Shown here one piece after another: positions 24,056-36,112 of a stretch of DNA of 64,000 nucleotides. The position numbers and the translations under genes were made by a program. Position 1 is the stretch's first letter. Each line of letters begins with the position of its first letter. The stretch is taken from positions 43,089,741 to 43,153,740 of the forward strand of contig CM069593.1 in NCBI GenBank assembly GCA_035771175.1, read 5' to 3'. Origin of the DNA: Paratinospora sagittata. Taxonomy: Eukaryota > Streptophyta > Magnoliopsida > Ranunculales > Menispermaceae. The notes beneath the pieces are model-generated. The model was not told where the DNA came from, did not search any database, and worked only from the letters and a program-made list of their open reading frames with translations.

Positions 24056-26131
24056 GTTACTATAGAAGATTTATTCTAAATTTTTCGAGACTAGCTGAGC
24101 CTATGACAAAGCTAACAAGAAAGGATGCCAAATTTAGTTGGGATGAGAAATGTGAGAATTCCTTTCAGGAGTTGAAGAGACGATTAACCACAGCCCCTAT
24201 ATTGATCACTCCTGCAAGCGGAGTCGGTTATGTTATTTACACTGATGCTTCTAAGAATGGCCTTGGCGCTGTTCTGATGCAGGAAGGTAAAGTGGTTGCT
24301 TATGCTTCTAAGCAACTGAAGACTCATGAACAGAACTATCCGACTCATGATTTAGAATTGGCTGCTATTGTATTTTCCTTGAAGATATAGAGACATTATC
24401 TTTATGAAGAGAAATTTGATCTATACTCTGATCATAAGAGTTTGAAGTACATCTATGCACAAAAAGAGTTAAATTTGAGGCAAAAGAGATGAATGGAATT
24501 GCTGAATGATTATGATTTTCAACTACATTATCACCGAGGGAAAGCCAACGTAGTCGCAGATGCTTTAAGTCGAAAATCGTATAAGAACGATGCAGAAAAA
24601 GCCCAGATGTACCAATTGATTGAAGATTATAATTTGGGCGTACAAAATGGTGAAAATCAGATTTTCTTATATAATATGAGCTGCAAGCCAGACCTACTAC
24701 ATCAAATTAAGGAAGGCCAAGCTTAGGATAGAAAACTGATAAAATGGGTGGCAGATGCAAGAGTCAATAATGGAAAGACAAATTTCAAGATCGATTCAGA
24801 AGGGTTATTAAGGTTCAGAGATCGAATTTGTGTACCCAGAATTGAAGAAATTAAAAAGATCTTATTTGATGAGGCACATCAGACTAAATATACTTTACAT
24901 CCTGGTGGAGAAAAGATGTACCAAAATTTGAAGAAAAATTATTGGTGGAAAGGTATGAAAAGGGATGTGGCAAAATATGCGTCTAAATGCCTTACATGTC
25001 AGCAAGTTAAGGCCGAACATAAAAGACCGTCAGGATTGTTACAACCTTTAGAAATCCCTAAATGGAAATAGGATAACATAGCAATGGATTTCATTGGAGC
25101 TCTTCCTAGAAATCAGAAAGGTGAGGATAAAGTTTGGGTAATTGTGGATCGACTTACTAAAGTGGCACACTTCTTACTTATTAAATCCACAGATCCGATT
25201 AGTAAACTGGGTGAGCTGTATGTAAAAGAGATTGTGAAGCTACACGGAGTACCCAAATCGATAGTGTCAGATAGAGATTCCTTATTCACATATCAGTTCT
25301 GGCAGAGCTTACAGCGGGAATTGGGAACCAAATTAACCATGAGCACCGCCTATCATCCTCAGACAGATGGTCAATCCGAAAGGGTTATTCAGATCTTAGA
25401 GGAGATGTTGAGAGCTTGTGTACTAGATTTCAAGGGAAATTGGAGTAAATACTTACACCTAGCAGAGTTTGCTTATAACAATAGTTACCAGGCAAGTATA
25501 CAAATGGCTCCATATGAAGCTCTATATGGACGACCCTGTAGGTCACCACTGTGTTGGGTCGATTAGGAAGATAAGGTACTTACAGGACCTGATATGATAA
25601 TGGAAATGAACGAAAAAGTGAAGTTGATCAAGAAAAGGCTAGTTACTGCACAGAGTAGGCAGAAGAGCTACGAAGATAAGAGGCATCGACCTCTAGAGTT
25701 CCAAAAGGTGATAAGGTATTTATGAGAATAAGCCCTCAAAAAGGCATCATGAGGTTTGGTAAGAAAGGGAAGTTATCGCCGCGATTCATCGGTCCGTCCA
25801 AGATCAGTGATCGAATTGGTGAGAATGCTTACAAACTAGAATTACCAACTAGTTTATCCGCCATTCACAACATATTCCATGTATCGATGTTGCGAAAATA
25901 TGAACCAGACCCTTCCCACACCATCGATTGGAAAGACTTAAAAATACAAGCTGATGCCACCTATGAAGAAGGACCTTTAAAGATCCTAGATTGGAAAGTT
26001 CATAGTTTGAGAAATAAAGAAATTCCATTAGTTAAAGTATTGTGGAAGCATCATGGAGTTGAAGAAGCCACTTGGGAACCTGAAAGTGAAATGAAAGCCA
26101 AATACGCCGACTTATTCCAAAGAACACTCTA
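24056..26131 (+). pseudogene. Ty3 pol C-terminal pseudogene (RNase H, integrase, chromodomain)
   Basis: Begins inside the RT/RNase H connection at a YYRRF motif and runs RNase H ([15 protein letters not shown]), integrase zinc region (TLHPGGEKMYQ, CLTCQQ), the DDE core (IAMDF, SDRDSLF, DGQSERV) and a chromodomain (PLVKVLWKHHGVEEATWEPE). In-frame stops lie at 24388-24390, 24490-24492, 24724-24726, 25069-25071 and 25564-25566, and one base is lost near 25705. Three of the five stops replace tryptophan TGG. The upstream half of pol and gag are absent on this side. gag of the same kind of element lies beyond the single LTR that follows. Confidence 0.9.
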
Positions 26132-26234
26132 GGTTTCGAGATACAACTGGTCAACAGTGGAAAAGTTAAACGTCAGCAAGTAAGTAAGCTTACACTTTAA
26201 TTTCGGGACGAAATTTCTTTTAAGGCGGGAAGAA

Positions 26235-28985
26235 TGTAATACCCTGAAAATAAAAAATAAAAAAATAAAAAATAATCCATTTTCAAAAACCAAACAATTC
26301 AATCAAAAACCAAAAGGATCCACAAATCCAGTAAGCTTGAGAGATCAACATATAACTAAGGATCAACAAATAAAACCAAAAATTAAAGAAAAAGAAATTT
26401 ACTAAGATTCCCCAAGAAAAACTCAGTATATGAATGCTCAACCAAAAATTTCCTTATGAAAAATACACGATTTAATCTAAACCACTTATAATTTGAGAAA
26501 TCTTCCAGTTAACCGTCCAATTTATTCAAAAAAAAAGGGAGATAAACTTCCAAAATCAAAGACAGACAAATTCGAAGTATGAACTTAAATCTCTCTGGCG
26601 ACAACATCATTGAAAAGATCAAAACTCCAAAACGAGCAAGAGAATAAAAAAAAAGATCAAAAAAAAGAAGAAGAAGATTTCAAACATGATCCTGAAATCA
26701 TGCCATAAATCTCGCCGACATGTCGCCTGGAATCTCGCCGAGATCTCGCCGAAAATCTTTCACGTCTCGCTCTCTCTAAACCCAATCGCACAAGCGCTCT
26801 TTCGAAACCAACGCACAAGCCTCCTCTTCCTCTCGAACCCTCGCTCTTCTCTCTTCCTTTCTCTGCCAGCGCACACCGTGACTCATCGCCCCTGCAACTC
26901 ATCACCGCCTCTGCTCTCTCGCTCTCGCCAGGTCTCTCTCTCAACTCTCTGCTCAAAACTTCAGTGCCCGAAACCCTCATCTCGCTGCCGCGCTCTCTCT
27001 CTTCTCCACCACAGACCTCGCCGTCCTTTCTCTCTCTCTCTTCTCCGCCATCCGCCACTGCTCTCTCGATCTCTCGATCTCTCGTCCTATCGCCCTTACT
27101 TTCTTCTTCTTCTTCTTCTCCTTTTCCCCATCCTCTTTTCTTTCCCCTCCCCTGTTTTCTTCCTTCCGCCCCCTGCAACTCATTTTATTTTATTTTTATT
27201 TTTTTTCTTTCTTTTCTTTTCTTTTAAACAACAGACATGTTATATGATATATATTTATATATATATCATACATACAATACCACATATAAACTCCCCTGTT
27301 TTCTTCCTTCCGCCCGGCAACTCAAGTGTATTTTATTATTTTATTTTATTTTTTTAAGCAACCAAAATGTTATATAATATATTTATATATATATATATCA
27401 TACATACAATGCATTATTATTTATTTTTTTACATTGCAACTCAAGTGTTATTATTTTTTTAAGCAACCAAAATGTTATATAATATATTTATATATATATA
27501 TTATACATACAATACCGCATATAATATATTAGATTATGGTATATCATATTTTACGTTTTTACTATCTAGACCATCATATTATATCAGGTGGAAGTTATTA
27601 GCTAAGTTATATTATATGTATAATGTGACCACCACCATACAACATAGACATGTATGCACATTATATTAATATAATATAATACAAAACAAGTGATTAACGT
27701 GTGATTTATGCGTGGATAGGTTGATAACGTCCAACGTCGAGGAATCAATCTCAACACTTTTGGAACTTAGCTATTCAGGTGGGGATGATTTTGGGCCTTC
27801 ATAATATTTTATTTGATATATAGATAGGAATGTTTAATTAATTAGGTCCATAGTATTATTAGATTGCTTATGCATGCCTATTGTACATGATTATATATAT
27901 ACAATGTTGTGATTGTTTAGCCATGATGATATGTGTGTTAACATGAATTTTATTCTGATCAAATGATAATTGGATGCATGAAATTCATGTGGTAGTTGAA
28001 TTTATCTATAAATTATAATGCCTGATAATGAAATGTATGATTTGGAATATTGGCATAGTGAATGCGTGAACACTATTATAATTGATTTTGTGACATGATA
28101 CCATGTGTAGTGGAGTTGAATATGTTTTATGAATGCACTTATTATCGTGCTTATACCGTACGTATGGCGTGACATCACTAAAGAACACGATTAAGATAAG
28201 AATCACACATATGAGGCAGTTATTCTAAGGAATATCGCCAATGTTCTAATTTTTGGGCTGTGCCACCCTGAGTTTGGTTTTCCTAAAGGTACGTGATATA
28301 GAACGTGATGAAATTCTCGACTCAAACAATCTAATGTTGCAACGATTAATGTGTGAAACTTGTTTGTAATGTTCTTGTGTATGTATCATAATAAAATATT
28401 GTGAATTGTTTAGATGACCCACTGGGCTTTCAAGCTCATCCCTATTTTTTTTACGTGCAGGTACTTAGAAAATAAAATCGCAAGTTCGTGACATAGTTCA
28501 GTGTAGTTGGGGTGGGTTTAATTAATTAATTAGTATTATGGGGAAAGACTGAATATTTTTATTTGACTTTTAAAGGTTTATGATTTGAATGAATTGTATT
28601 GATAATCGAAATTCAATGAATATTATTACGGTTAGTAAAGACTCTGTGATTTTATTTCACGTGTGAATGTCATGGAATAGAATTCATTAATTCTATTTGA
28701 TGATTGTATTTAAATGTTGGGTCCATAATGGATGGACAAGGGCAAGTACCTCGTATGAAGATAACGATTGTATGAAGAATTAAAGGTATTCGTTTATCTT
28801 AACCAGTAAGTTGGTTGGAAGAATATAAACTCATAGTTTTGCAAATTTTATTATTTATAAAATGGTTATGGGTTAAGATAGACGGATACGAGTAACGTCT
28901 CGATTTTCAGTGATATTTTATATAAAAGTAAAATATTCATTATCTTACAAAAAAAGAAATTTAGTTTTGAAAATCGGGGTGTTAC
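26235..28985 (+). repeat. Single LTR of permuted Ty3 fragment
   Basis: Starts TGTAATACCCTG right after a purine tract (TTTTAAGGCGGGAAGAA) that follows pol, and ends near CGGGGTGTTAC just before a primer binding site and gag. It therefore serves at once as 3' LTR for the left part and 5' LTR for the right part. It contains a pyrimidine-rich CTCT stretch (26760-27180). The 223-residue open frame across that stretch is not a supported gene. Confidence 0.85.
27226..27530. repeat. About 100-bp imperfect tandem repeats, three copies
   Basis: Each unit contains (A)AC(C)A-AATGTTATAT, a run of TATATATAT and CATACATACAAT, with a GCAACTCAAGTGT block between units. It lies inside the LTR. Confidence 0.65.
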
Positions 28986-28989
28986 GGTT

Positions 28990-29001
28990 TGGTATCAGAG
29001 C
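28990..29001 (+). promoter_or_regulatory. Primer binding site of permuted Ty3 fragment
   Basis: TGGTATCAGAGC lies a few bases after the LTR end. It is complementary to initiator-Met tRNA. Confidence 0.85.
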
Positions 29002-29329
29002 TTTAGGCTTCAGATCATGGGAAGTGTTACAACGAATTATGAGAAGCTTAGTATCAATGAGTAGGTATCAAATCTTTATGAGATTAGGGTCCAACTTGAA
29101 CTAGATAAATATGTCAATCATAAACTTTATAACGTAATATCGGGAATGAAAGTACAGTGGGTCTAACAAACTCAAAACTTTTAGGACATCGGTTAGAGAC
29201 AAGAACTTGTATGAAAACTGTTTGGTTAGAATCTGAGATCAGGATGAATCTTTTATTCTTGGTTCCAAAGCGGTATGGGACGTGGAGGAATTTAAGGGTA
29301 TTTGAGGACATCGGTTAGAGACAAGGTCT

Positions 29330-30777
29330 GTGAGTGATCTCGTAAGGGACACTGATCCATCTGTGCAGACACAATCGACATCCGAATCTCAGCCGACAGA
29401 GCAAGAAAATGCAAATCAAATAGTGAATGTTGACTCTGCTGGAATAGAGAACGTCCAACCTACAACAGTTCCAACCCTTGGAATTGTTTTGGGACCAGAG
29501 ATGATGGCTGAATTTGTGAGGCAAGTCGTGGAACAGGTGACCAAACAGATGCCTCAACCTCTACTGAATCCAACAATTGTGCTGTAGAATGAAACAAGAA
29601 CTCGAAATATCAGGAGACCTGAAGAAAAGGAATGGGCAGATCAATTGAAAGACTTCCAACGTATGCATCCTTCAAAATTTGAAGGAAAACCAGACCCAAG
29701 GGAAGCTGACAAGTGGTTCCAGGAGGTTCAGGAACACTTGGAAGTTCTGGGAGTAACTGGTCCAAGAATGGTGGCAATTGCGGCTCACCAATTCATAGGT
29801 GAGGCCAAACATTGGTGGAGAATGGTTAAAGAAAGTCCTACAGTTGATGTAAATACTATGACCTGGGCAACTTTTGAAGAAATATTTTATGATAAATTCT
29901 TTCCCAAAGCGAACAGAAAAGAGCTACAATCTGAATTTGTGAGACTGATACATAGGAACATGACAGTGGCAGAATATGAGGCGAAGTTTATCGAACTTTC
30001 CAGATTTGCTCGTGAACTTGTCGCCAATGAACAGATGAAAGCTAGTAGATTTGCAGAAGGTCTCAAAATGGAGATTAGAAAGGTGGTTGTTCCAATGAAT
30101 CTGGAGACTTACAAAGAGGTAGTTGAACGAGCCCTGTTAGTAGAAAGAGAAATGAACCTACAACAAACAATACGGAGCATGAACAAAAGGCCTCAAGGAC
30201 AGAATTTTGATTACCAGGGTAATCACAACAAGAGGCAAAATCTGAATAACTTCGGTGGCAATAGTAATAATTGGAACAGAAACAAGTTCAACAATGGGAA
30301 CCAGTGGAACAGGGGGCAGAATCACAACGACGGGTCAGGAGGGTCTAGGCATAATGGTGGACAACAGATGCAGCAAAACAATATTCGTCCACCCCAACAA
30401 AATAGAAACCAAGTAGTAGATACGAGCCTTTGCTTCAAATGCAATCGATCTGGTCATTTGGCGCGAAACTGCACTATGCCAGGAGTTCGACAAAATTTTC
30501 GTCCGGGCAACTGGCAGAACAACAACAATGTGCAAGGACGAAATCAAGCCAATCGTCCGAGTTATAATCAGAACCAAATCCAAAACCAAAATCAAGGCAG
30601 AGTCTCTGCAATGACAGAAGGAAATCCTGAACAAGAAGTTGGTACAAACGAAGTGGTGGAAGGTACATTCATTTTATTTCATGTTACAGTTAAAATCTTG
30701 TTTGATTCTGGAGCATCAAGGTCTTTTATTTCTAAAAACATAGCCAGCAAACTACAACTTTCCACTGTACCTTTATC
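29330..30777 (+). pseudogene. Ty3 gag with start of protease, broken
   Basis: In one register from 29330, with an in-frame TAG at 29585-29587 (likely from CAG), then open from 29645. It contains the gag core (AIAAHQFIGEAKHWWRMVKE, WATFEEIFYDKFFP), an Asn/Gln-rich tail, a zinc knuckle (CFKCNRSGHLARNC) and the protease active site (LFDSGASRSFIS). It is cut at about 30777, where the sequence switches to a Copia LTR. The open frame continues into that LTR by chance to 30868. Together with 24056-26131 it makes a permuted element missing the protease-to-RT segment. Confidence 0.85.
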
Positions 30778-31373
30778 GGTCGATCCAATCGATTGCAATC
30801 TGATGGTTTCGGTCAGAGCATCCGATCCCACACCGTCGGATCTTCGTACATCAGACCTAGACAAATAACTACATTCATCGTATCTGGACGTTCCAGATCC
30901 GATCTTACACGGATGCATCTCATTCTTCTGATCAAAGATCGACGATGTGTACGTGCGAAGTGCAAAGTGTTGTGCGCCCAATGTACCCTAAGACCCCCAA
31001 GCGCCCTTTCGCCCTCTCACATGCGTGCGCGAGCATCACCCCTAAGCCTTCATTGTGTGTGTGTGTTTAGCTGAAATTCAAGTGTAGTATTCTATCTATA
31101 CTTATAAGAAAATAATTAGAACTCTGTCTTTCCCATGTGGGGCTAAAAGATTATTTTCAAATTTCACCACTTTACACATATCAAGTAGGCTACTTTAGAC
31201 TCAATTTCTCATTCATATATAAATGGGAATAGCTAAATACTTATATATTCTTAATCTTCACATATCAAAGATTAATAATCAACTTCGATCCACCCAAAAT
31301 CACTTGTGGGCCCTACTTTAATATTTATCTGAAAATGGTGAAAAACCATATTTTATTTGCCCATTTTCCAACA
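30778..31373 (-). repeat. Copia 3' LTR, right copy (truncated)
   Basis: Matches the inner part of the 3' LTR at 56101-57276, from about TCGATCCAATCG to TTTTCCAACA. The outer end is missing at the junction with Ty3 gag/protease sequence. Confidence 0.85.
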
Positions 31374-31967
31374 ATCCCCCACATGAATGGAAATTGAACT
31401 AATTGCACTTTCTATCATCCCCCACATAAATGGATTTTTGATGTAATTTTGAAAAAAAAATTAATGCAGACACTAGAAAGAGTACTAGTGGAACGAGTTG
31501 CATCGAGATAGGTAACTTGTGGCTTTGAACCTTCCCTGGTGAAACACTATCGAATTTGCTAGCTAATCAGCGAACACAATGTCTTGAACTGTTCAGCCGT
31601 TGATGCAATCCAAGACAATAATGTACACACAACAATTTTGGTTCTCACGGTTGTGCTCATTTTGGCCCTAAACAACTCCTGGATTCATGAGTGCTTTAGA
31701 AAATTCAAGCCTTAAAATCCTCATATAATTGGCCCAGTCCTATTAAGAGTATCCCTGCGATACCCCACATAATTAATATGTCGTAGGAATCATTAAAAAC
31801 AATGCTTATCCTTACTCATTTTACAGGCAGAACTATTGTATCATAAGAATGGGTAGGAGTGTGATTTTCCTTAGTGCTACACCAGATTTCATAATTTAGT
31901 TGCCCCTTTTGAACCTAGTTCTTGGGATCTCTAGTCATCTAGGTTGGGTTTCCAGTTTGAACCTCTA
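31374..31967 (-). other. Copia 3' untranslated region and polypurine tracts
   Basis: Non-coding. On the minus strand, ATGTGGGGGAT lies directly against the 3' LTR (31374-31386), and a second ATGTGGGGGATG lies about 35 bases away (31418-31430). The same arrangement is at 57277-57340 in the third copy. Confidence 0.7.
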
Positions 31968-32610
31968 TTAAATAGGCTTTAACCCCGTTCCCCTCGATAA
32001 ACATTGTACTTGATCTCTAGGAAAACCTTTAGTTAGTGGATCCGCAAGGTTGTCCTTTGATTTTATATAATCTATGGATATTACTCCATTTTCAAGTAAC
32101 TGTTTAATGGTGTTGTGTCTTCGACGTATATGTCTTGACTTACCATTATACATCTTATTTTGCACTCTAGCTATAGCAGACATACTATCACAATGAATGC
32201 ATATTGCTGAGACAGGTTTGAACCAACACGGAATATCCTCTAAAAAGTTACGAAGCCATTCTGTTTCTTCTCCAACTTTTTCTAAAGCTATAAATTCAGA
32301 TTCCATAGTGGATTTGGCTATACATGTTTATTTTGAGGATTTCCATGATATCGCTCCTCCTCCAATTGTGAACACATATCCACTCGTAGATTTTGTGTTC
32401 TTGGAGTCAAATATTCAATTTGCATCACTATATCCTTTTAGAACAATTGAATATCTTGTATAATGCATTTCATAATGTTGTGTGTACCTTAGATATCTAA
32501 GTACCTTAATCAAAGCTTTCCAATGAGCCTTGCCTAGATTTTTTGTAAATCGACTCAATTTATTAATTGCACATGCTATGTCAGGTCGCGTACATACCAT
32601 AACATACATT
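31968..32610 (-). pseudogene. Copia RNase H and RT end, right copy
   Basis: Minus frames 32609-32415 (RPDIACAINKLSRF, then VLRYLRYTQHYEMHY) and 32306-31968 (CDSMSAIARVQNKMYNGKSR, then KDNLADPLTKGF) are the conserved end of Copia RT and RNase H. A frame break separates them near 32330-32420. On its upstream side the frame is interrupted by a hAT MITE at 32611. Confidence 0.85.
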
Positions 32611-33311
32611 TAAGGGTGTACAAATCTCGGTTCGGTTCGATTTTTGATAAAAATCGAAACCGAACCGAACTTAGTTCGGGTTGGGTTTTTTGAAATCGAA
32701 ACCGGGCCAAACTAATACTCAAATCGAACCGAACTGAACCGAATTTGTTCGATTTGGGTTGATCGGGTTAGTTACGTCAATTTTACAGTTATAAATTTTA
32801 GACTCAACACTATTTTACCTTTTCAAAACACATTTAATCCTTTGAAAAATATAATATATAGTTTTATCACTACAATTAAAACACAAAATACATTATTACA
32901 TTTAATAATAGGAATACTGAAAGAGATTGACATGGAAAATTTCTACATGTTTTTCATTTAAAGCCTTTCTTAAGGCAATTTTTTTATGTACCTGCACGTC
33001 CAATTCCAAGTATCCAATAGTTAAACAAATAAAAATTAAAAGCAAGTTTAAAGGATATTTTAATCATGTTCCTACATATTTAAAGTTTAGGGTTATAGGA
33101 GAAATGACAGTATTGCCCTCAAGTTCAGTTCGATTTGGGTTAAATTCGATTTTTCAATGTCTAAACTGAAAACCGAACCAAACCAATCGATTTTTTTTTC
33201 ATTCCTTAAATTGAAAACCGAATCGAACTTCACAAAAACCGAACCAAACCGAACCGATCACATCGGTTTGGTTCGGTTTTTCGATTTGGTCGGTCTCGAT
33301 GAACACCCCTA
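32611..33311. mobile_element. hAT-type MITE with 8-bp target duplication
   Basis: 701 bp, with ends TAAGGGTGTAC and GAACACCCCTA (imperfect inverted repeats), flanked by CATACATT at 32603-32610 and 33312-33319. Repeated CGGTTCGG/CCGAACC words near both ends extend the inverted repeat. An 80-residue frame inside is not conserved coding. The same insertion is carried in the third Copia copy (63264-63934), so it predates the Copia duplication. Confidence 0.85.
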
Positions 33312-33319
33312 CATACATT

Positions 33320-34880
33320 AGACTGCCAAGTATATACGTGAATATTCTAATTGATTTTTGGGTTGCCCTTTATTCTTGATAAGATGTAAATTCACATCTA
33401 TTGGTGTTTTTATAGGACTAGTATCATATTTATTGAACTTAATCAATATTTTCTCAATATAATGAGATTGAGACAAGATTGAGACAAGACTAATCCATCA
33501 AATATTTTAGAAATTTTAATCTCTAAAATAACACCAGCAATGCCCATATCTTTCATATCAAAATGTCTAGTCAACATTTTCTTGGTAAACTTGATTATAG
33601 CTTTATTATTATCTATAATCAACATATCATCTACGTTAAGGCACACTATGACATAGCCCTTTGGTGTGTTTTTGACATATACACATTTGCCATATTCATT
33701 GATTTTAAAACCATTGGACAACATGACATTGTCAAATTTAATATGCCATTGTTGTGGTGCTTGTTTTAATCCATATAATGATTTAACAAGTCTACACACC
33801 TTACGTTCTTGTCCAGATGCAACGAATCCTTCAGGTTGTTGCATATATATCTCTTCTTCTAATTCACCATTTAAGAAAGCTGTCTTAACATCCATTTGAC
33901 AAATTTCAAGATTGTTTATTGTAGCAATAGCAATTGACATTCTTATGGATGTTATTCTAGTTACCGGTGAATATGTATCAAAGAAATCAAGGCCCTATGT
34001 TTGTTTAAATCCCTTGGCTACCAACCTAGCCTTATATTTATCAATTGAACAGTCAACCTTTAATTTTCTTTTAAAAATCTATTTACACCCTAAAGGCGTC
34101 ATACTTGATGGTAAATCTACCAATTCCCAGGTATGATTGTGCATGATTGATTCAATTTAACTATTTATTGCTTCCTTCCAGTATGGAGCTTCGGGTGTTG
34201 ACCTTGCCTCTTTAAAAGTTTGAGGTTCACTTTCTAACATATACGTTAGAAAATCAGGACCAAAAGACTTTGCAAGTTTAGCCTTTTTATTACGTTTAGG
34301 TTCATCCTATAAAATTTTTATCTGGAGGATTACTACTGCTATTTGCAGTGTCAGAAATTCTTTTATTGAAACTTAGCTCTTGCATATTTTTATTTGGAAA
34401 AATATGCTAAAAAATTGATGCATTTCTAGATTCCATAATTGTATTCACATGTATATCATAAATATCTAATTTGTATACAATGAACCTATATGCACTACTG
34501 TTATGAACATAACCAATGAATATACAATCAATGGTTTTAGGCCCTATCTTAACCCTTTTAGGTTAAGGTATTGCTACCTTAGCTAAACACCCCAACACTT
34601 TAAGTCACATATATCGCTGTGAATTAAGTCTAGAGGTTCAGTGTTTCTTTCAACTAAATGAAATGGTGTTTTAGTTAACTTTGCCTCAACGCATATTTCA
34701 CACTTATGATTCGGTTCAATTTGACAGTTAGGTAATCATTTTAAATTCATCAATTTTCGTAATGAATTAAAATTAACATGTCCTAATCTATCATGCCATA
34801 AACAAGAAGACTCCAAAAAATAAACAGAAGATGAATCTTTATTATCTTCAAAGGTGAGGATTACAGGCATTATATTCATT
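33320..34880 (-). pseudogene. Copia reverse transcriptase and integrase remnant, right copy
   Basis: The frame 33940-33443 keeps RT motifs: QMDVKTAFLNGELEEEIYMQ, LYGLKQAPQQWH and the catalytic VDDMLI. The integrase part (34000-34870) is full of stops, though [12 protein letters not shown] and zinc-binding segments can be recognised by comparison with 7243-7530. It ends at the point where the left copy has the Ty3-A insertion, so it shows the empty site. Confidence 0.85.
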
Positions 34881-36112
34881 TTGAATAATCCCCTTTCTAA
34901 GTACCATTTTTCCACAAATACACTATTTTAGGAAAGTACAAATTTATTAGAGTCAAAGACCATCCTAAAACCACTTTTGCTTAACAGTGAGCCTGAAACA
35001 TTATTCCGGATGTCAGGTACATGCAACACGTCGATCAAGGTGAGTTCATTTCCTGAGGTCATCTTGAGAACCACCTTCCCAAGACCTGTTATTGTTGAAA
35101 TTGCTGAATTGCGCATGATTAGATTACGTCATCTTATTGTTGTATAAGAGGAAAACATGTTCTTATCAGCACAAACATGTCGGGTGGCTTCAGTATCAAT
35201 CCACCACTCTCTGGGTTCATCAACAATGTTGGCTTCAAATACCACAGCATATAACATCAGGTCAGTTACATCTTCAGTCTTCTCCTCGGTCATATTGACT
35301 TGATCGTTCTTGGACTTGCCTTTCAATCGAAAATCTTTGGCTTTGTGCCCTTGTTTTTATCAATTATAGCACTTGCCATTGAACTTATGAGATTTGCCTT
35401 TCTTTTTGGCCTGACTATCACCAGTATGCTTGCGCTTCTTATTCATGGTGTGCTTTCCTTCCACAAGGTTAACTTTAGACTCTGTATGGTCTCTAGTTTT
35501 CTTGTCTTGACTCTTATTGTCTTGTTCAATCCACAATCTGATAATAAGGTTCTCAAGTCCCATCTCCTTACGCTTGTGCTTGAGATAGTTATTGAAATCT
35601 TTCCAAGTAGGTGGCAACTTCTGCATGAATCTCATGGAGAATAATCTGTAACTCTTGAACTTGATCCAACACAGTCTTTGAGTCCACCATCTTGTAATCA
35701 AGGAACCTGCTGACCACAAATTTCTTATGGCCAGCATCTTCAGTCTTGTATTTTTTATCCAAAGAATTCTAGAGTTCCTTGACAGTACGGACTGTACTAT
35801 ACACATTATACAGTGTATTTTCTAGCCCATTCAGAATATAATTCTTGCATAGAAAATCAGTGTCTCCATGCTTGAATTGCAGCAATAACTTGTTTGTCAG
35901 TTTCATCATCTCTCAGTTCAGGTTTGTCTTAATTTAGCACCTTGTCCAAGTTGAGGGTGGTCAGGTAAACTAACATCTTCTGTTGCCAACTTTTGAAGTC
36001 AGTGCTAGCGAACTTCTCTGGCTTCTCAGGTTTCATAGAAGTAGTAGTTGGTTTAGGGACAAAGTCTATCTCCATTAGCATAATTGTCTTAAGATTGTTG
36101 ACTGTATGGTGA
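34881..36112 (-). pseudogene. Copia protease-region and gag remnant, right copy
   Basis: The gag ATG is at 36075 (minus strand). Frames 35806-35360 (gag, ending FNGKCYN) and 35326-34928 (DEPREWWIDTEATRHVC, with WIDTEA in place of the usual protease active-site D-S/T-G, then [20 protein letters not shown]) are recognisable but not in one register. It stops at 36112, where it joins an LTR at a GGTG shared by both sequences. Confidence 0.85.

Noticed and set aside
26686..27357. 223-residue open frame on the + strand
   Set aside because: It is a Ser/Leu/Pro-rich reading of a CTCT-rich LTR stretch followed by poly-Phe from T-runs. No domain, and it lies inside an LTR.
32927..33169. 80-residue frame shared by both MITE copies
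   Set aside because: The two copies derive from one duplicated insertion, so sharing is not evidence of selection. No domain, and the element is a short non-autonomous MITE.
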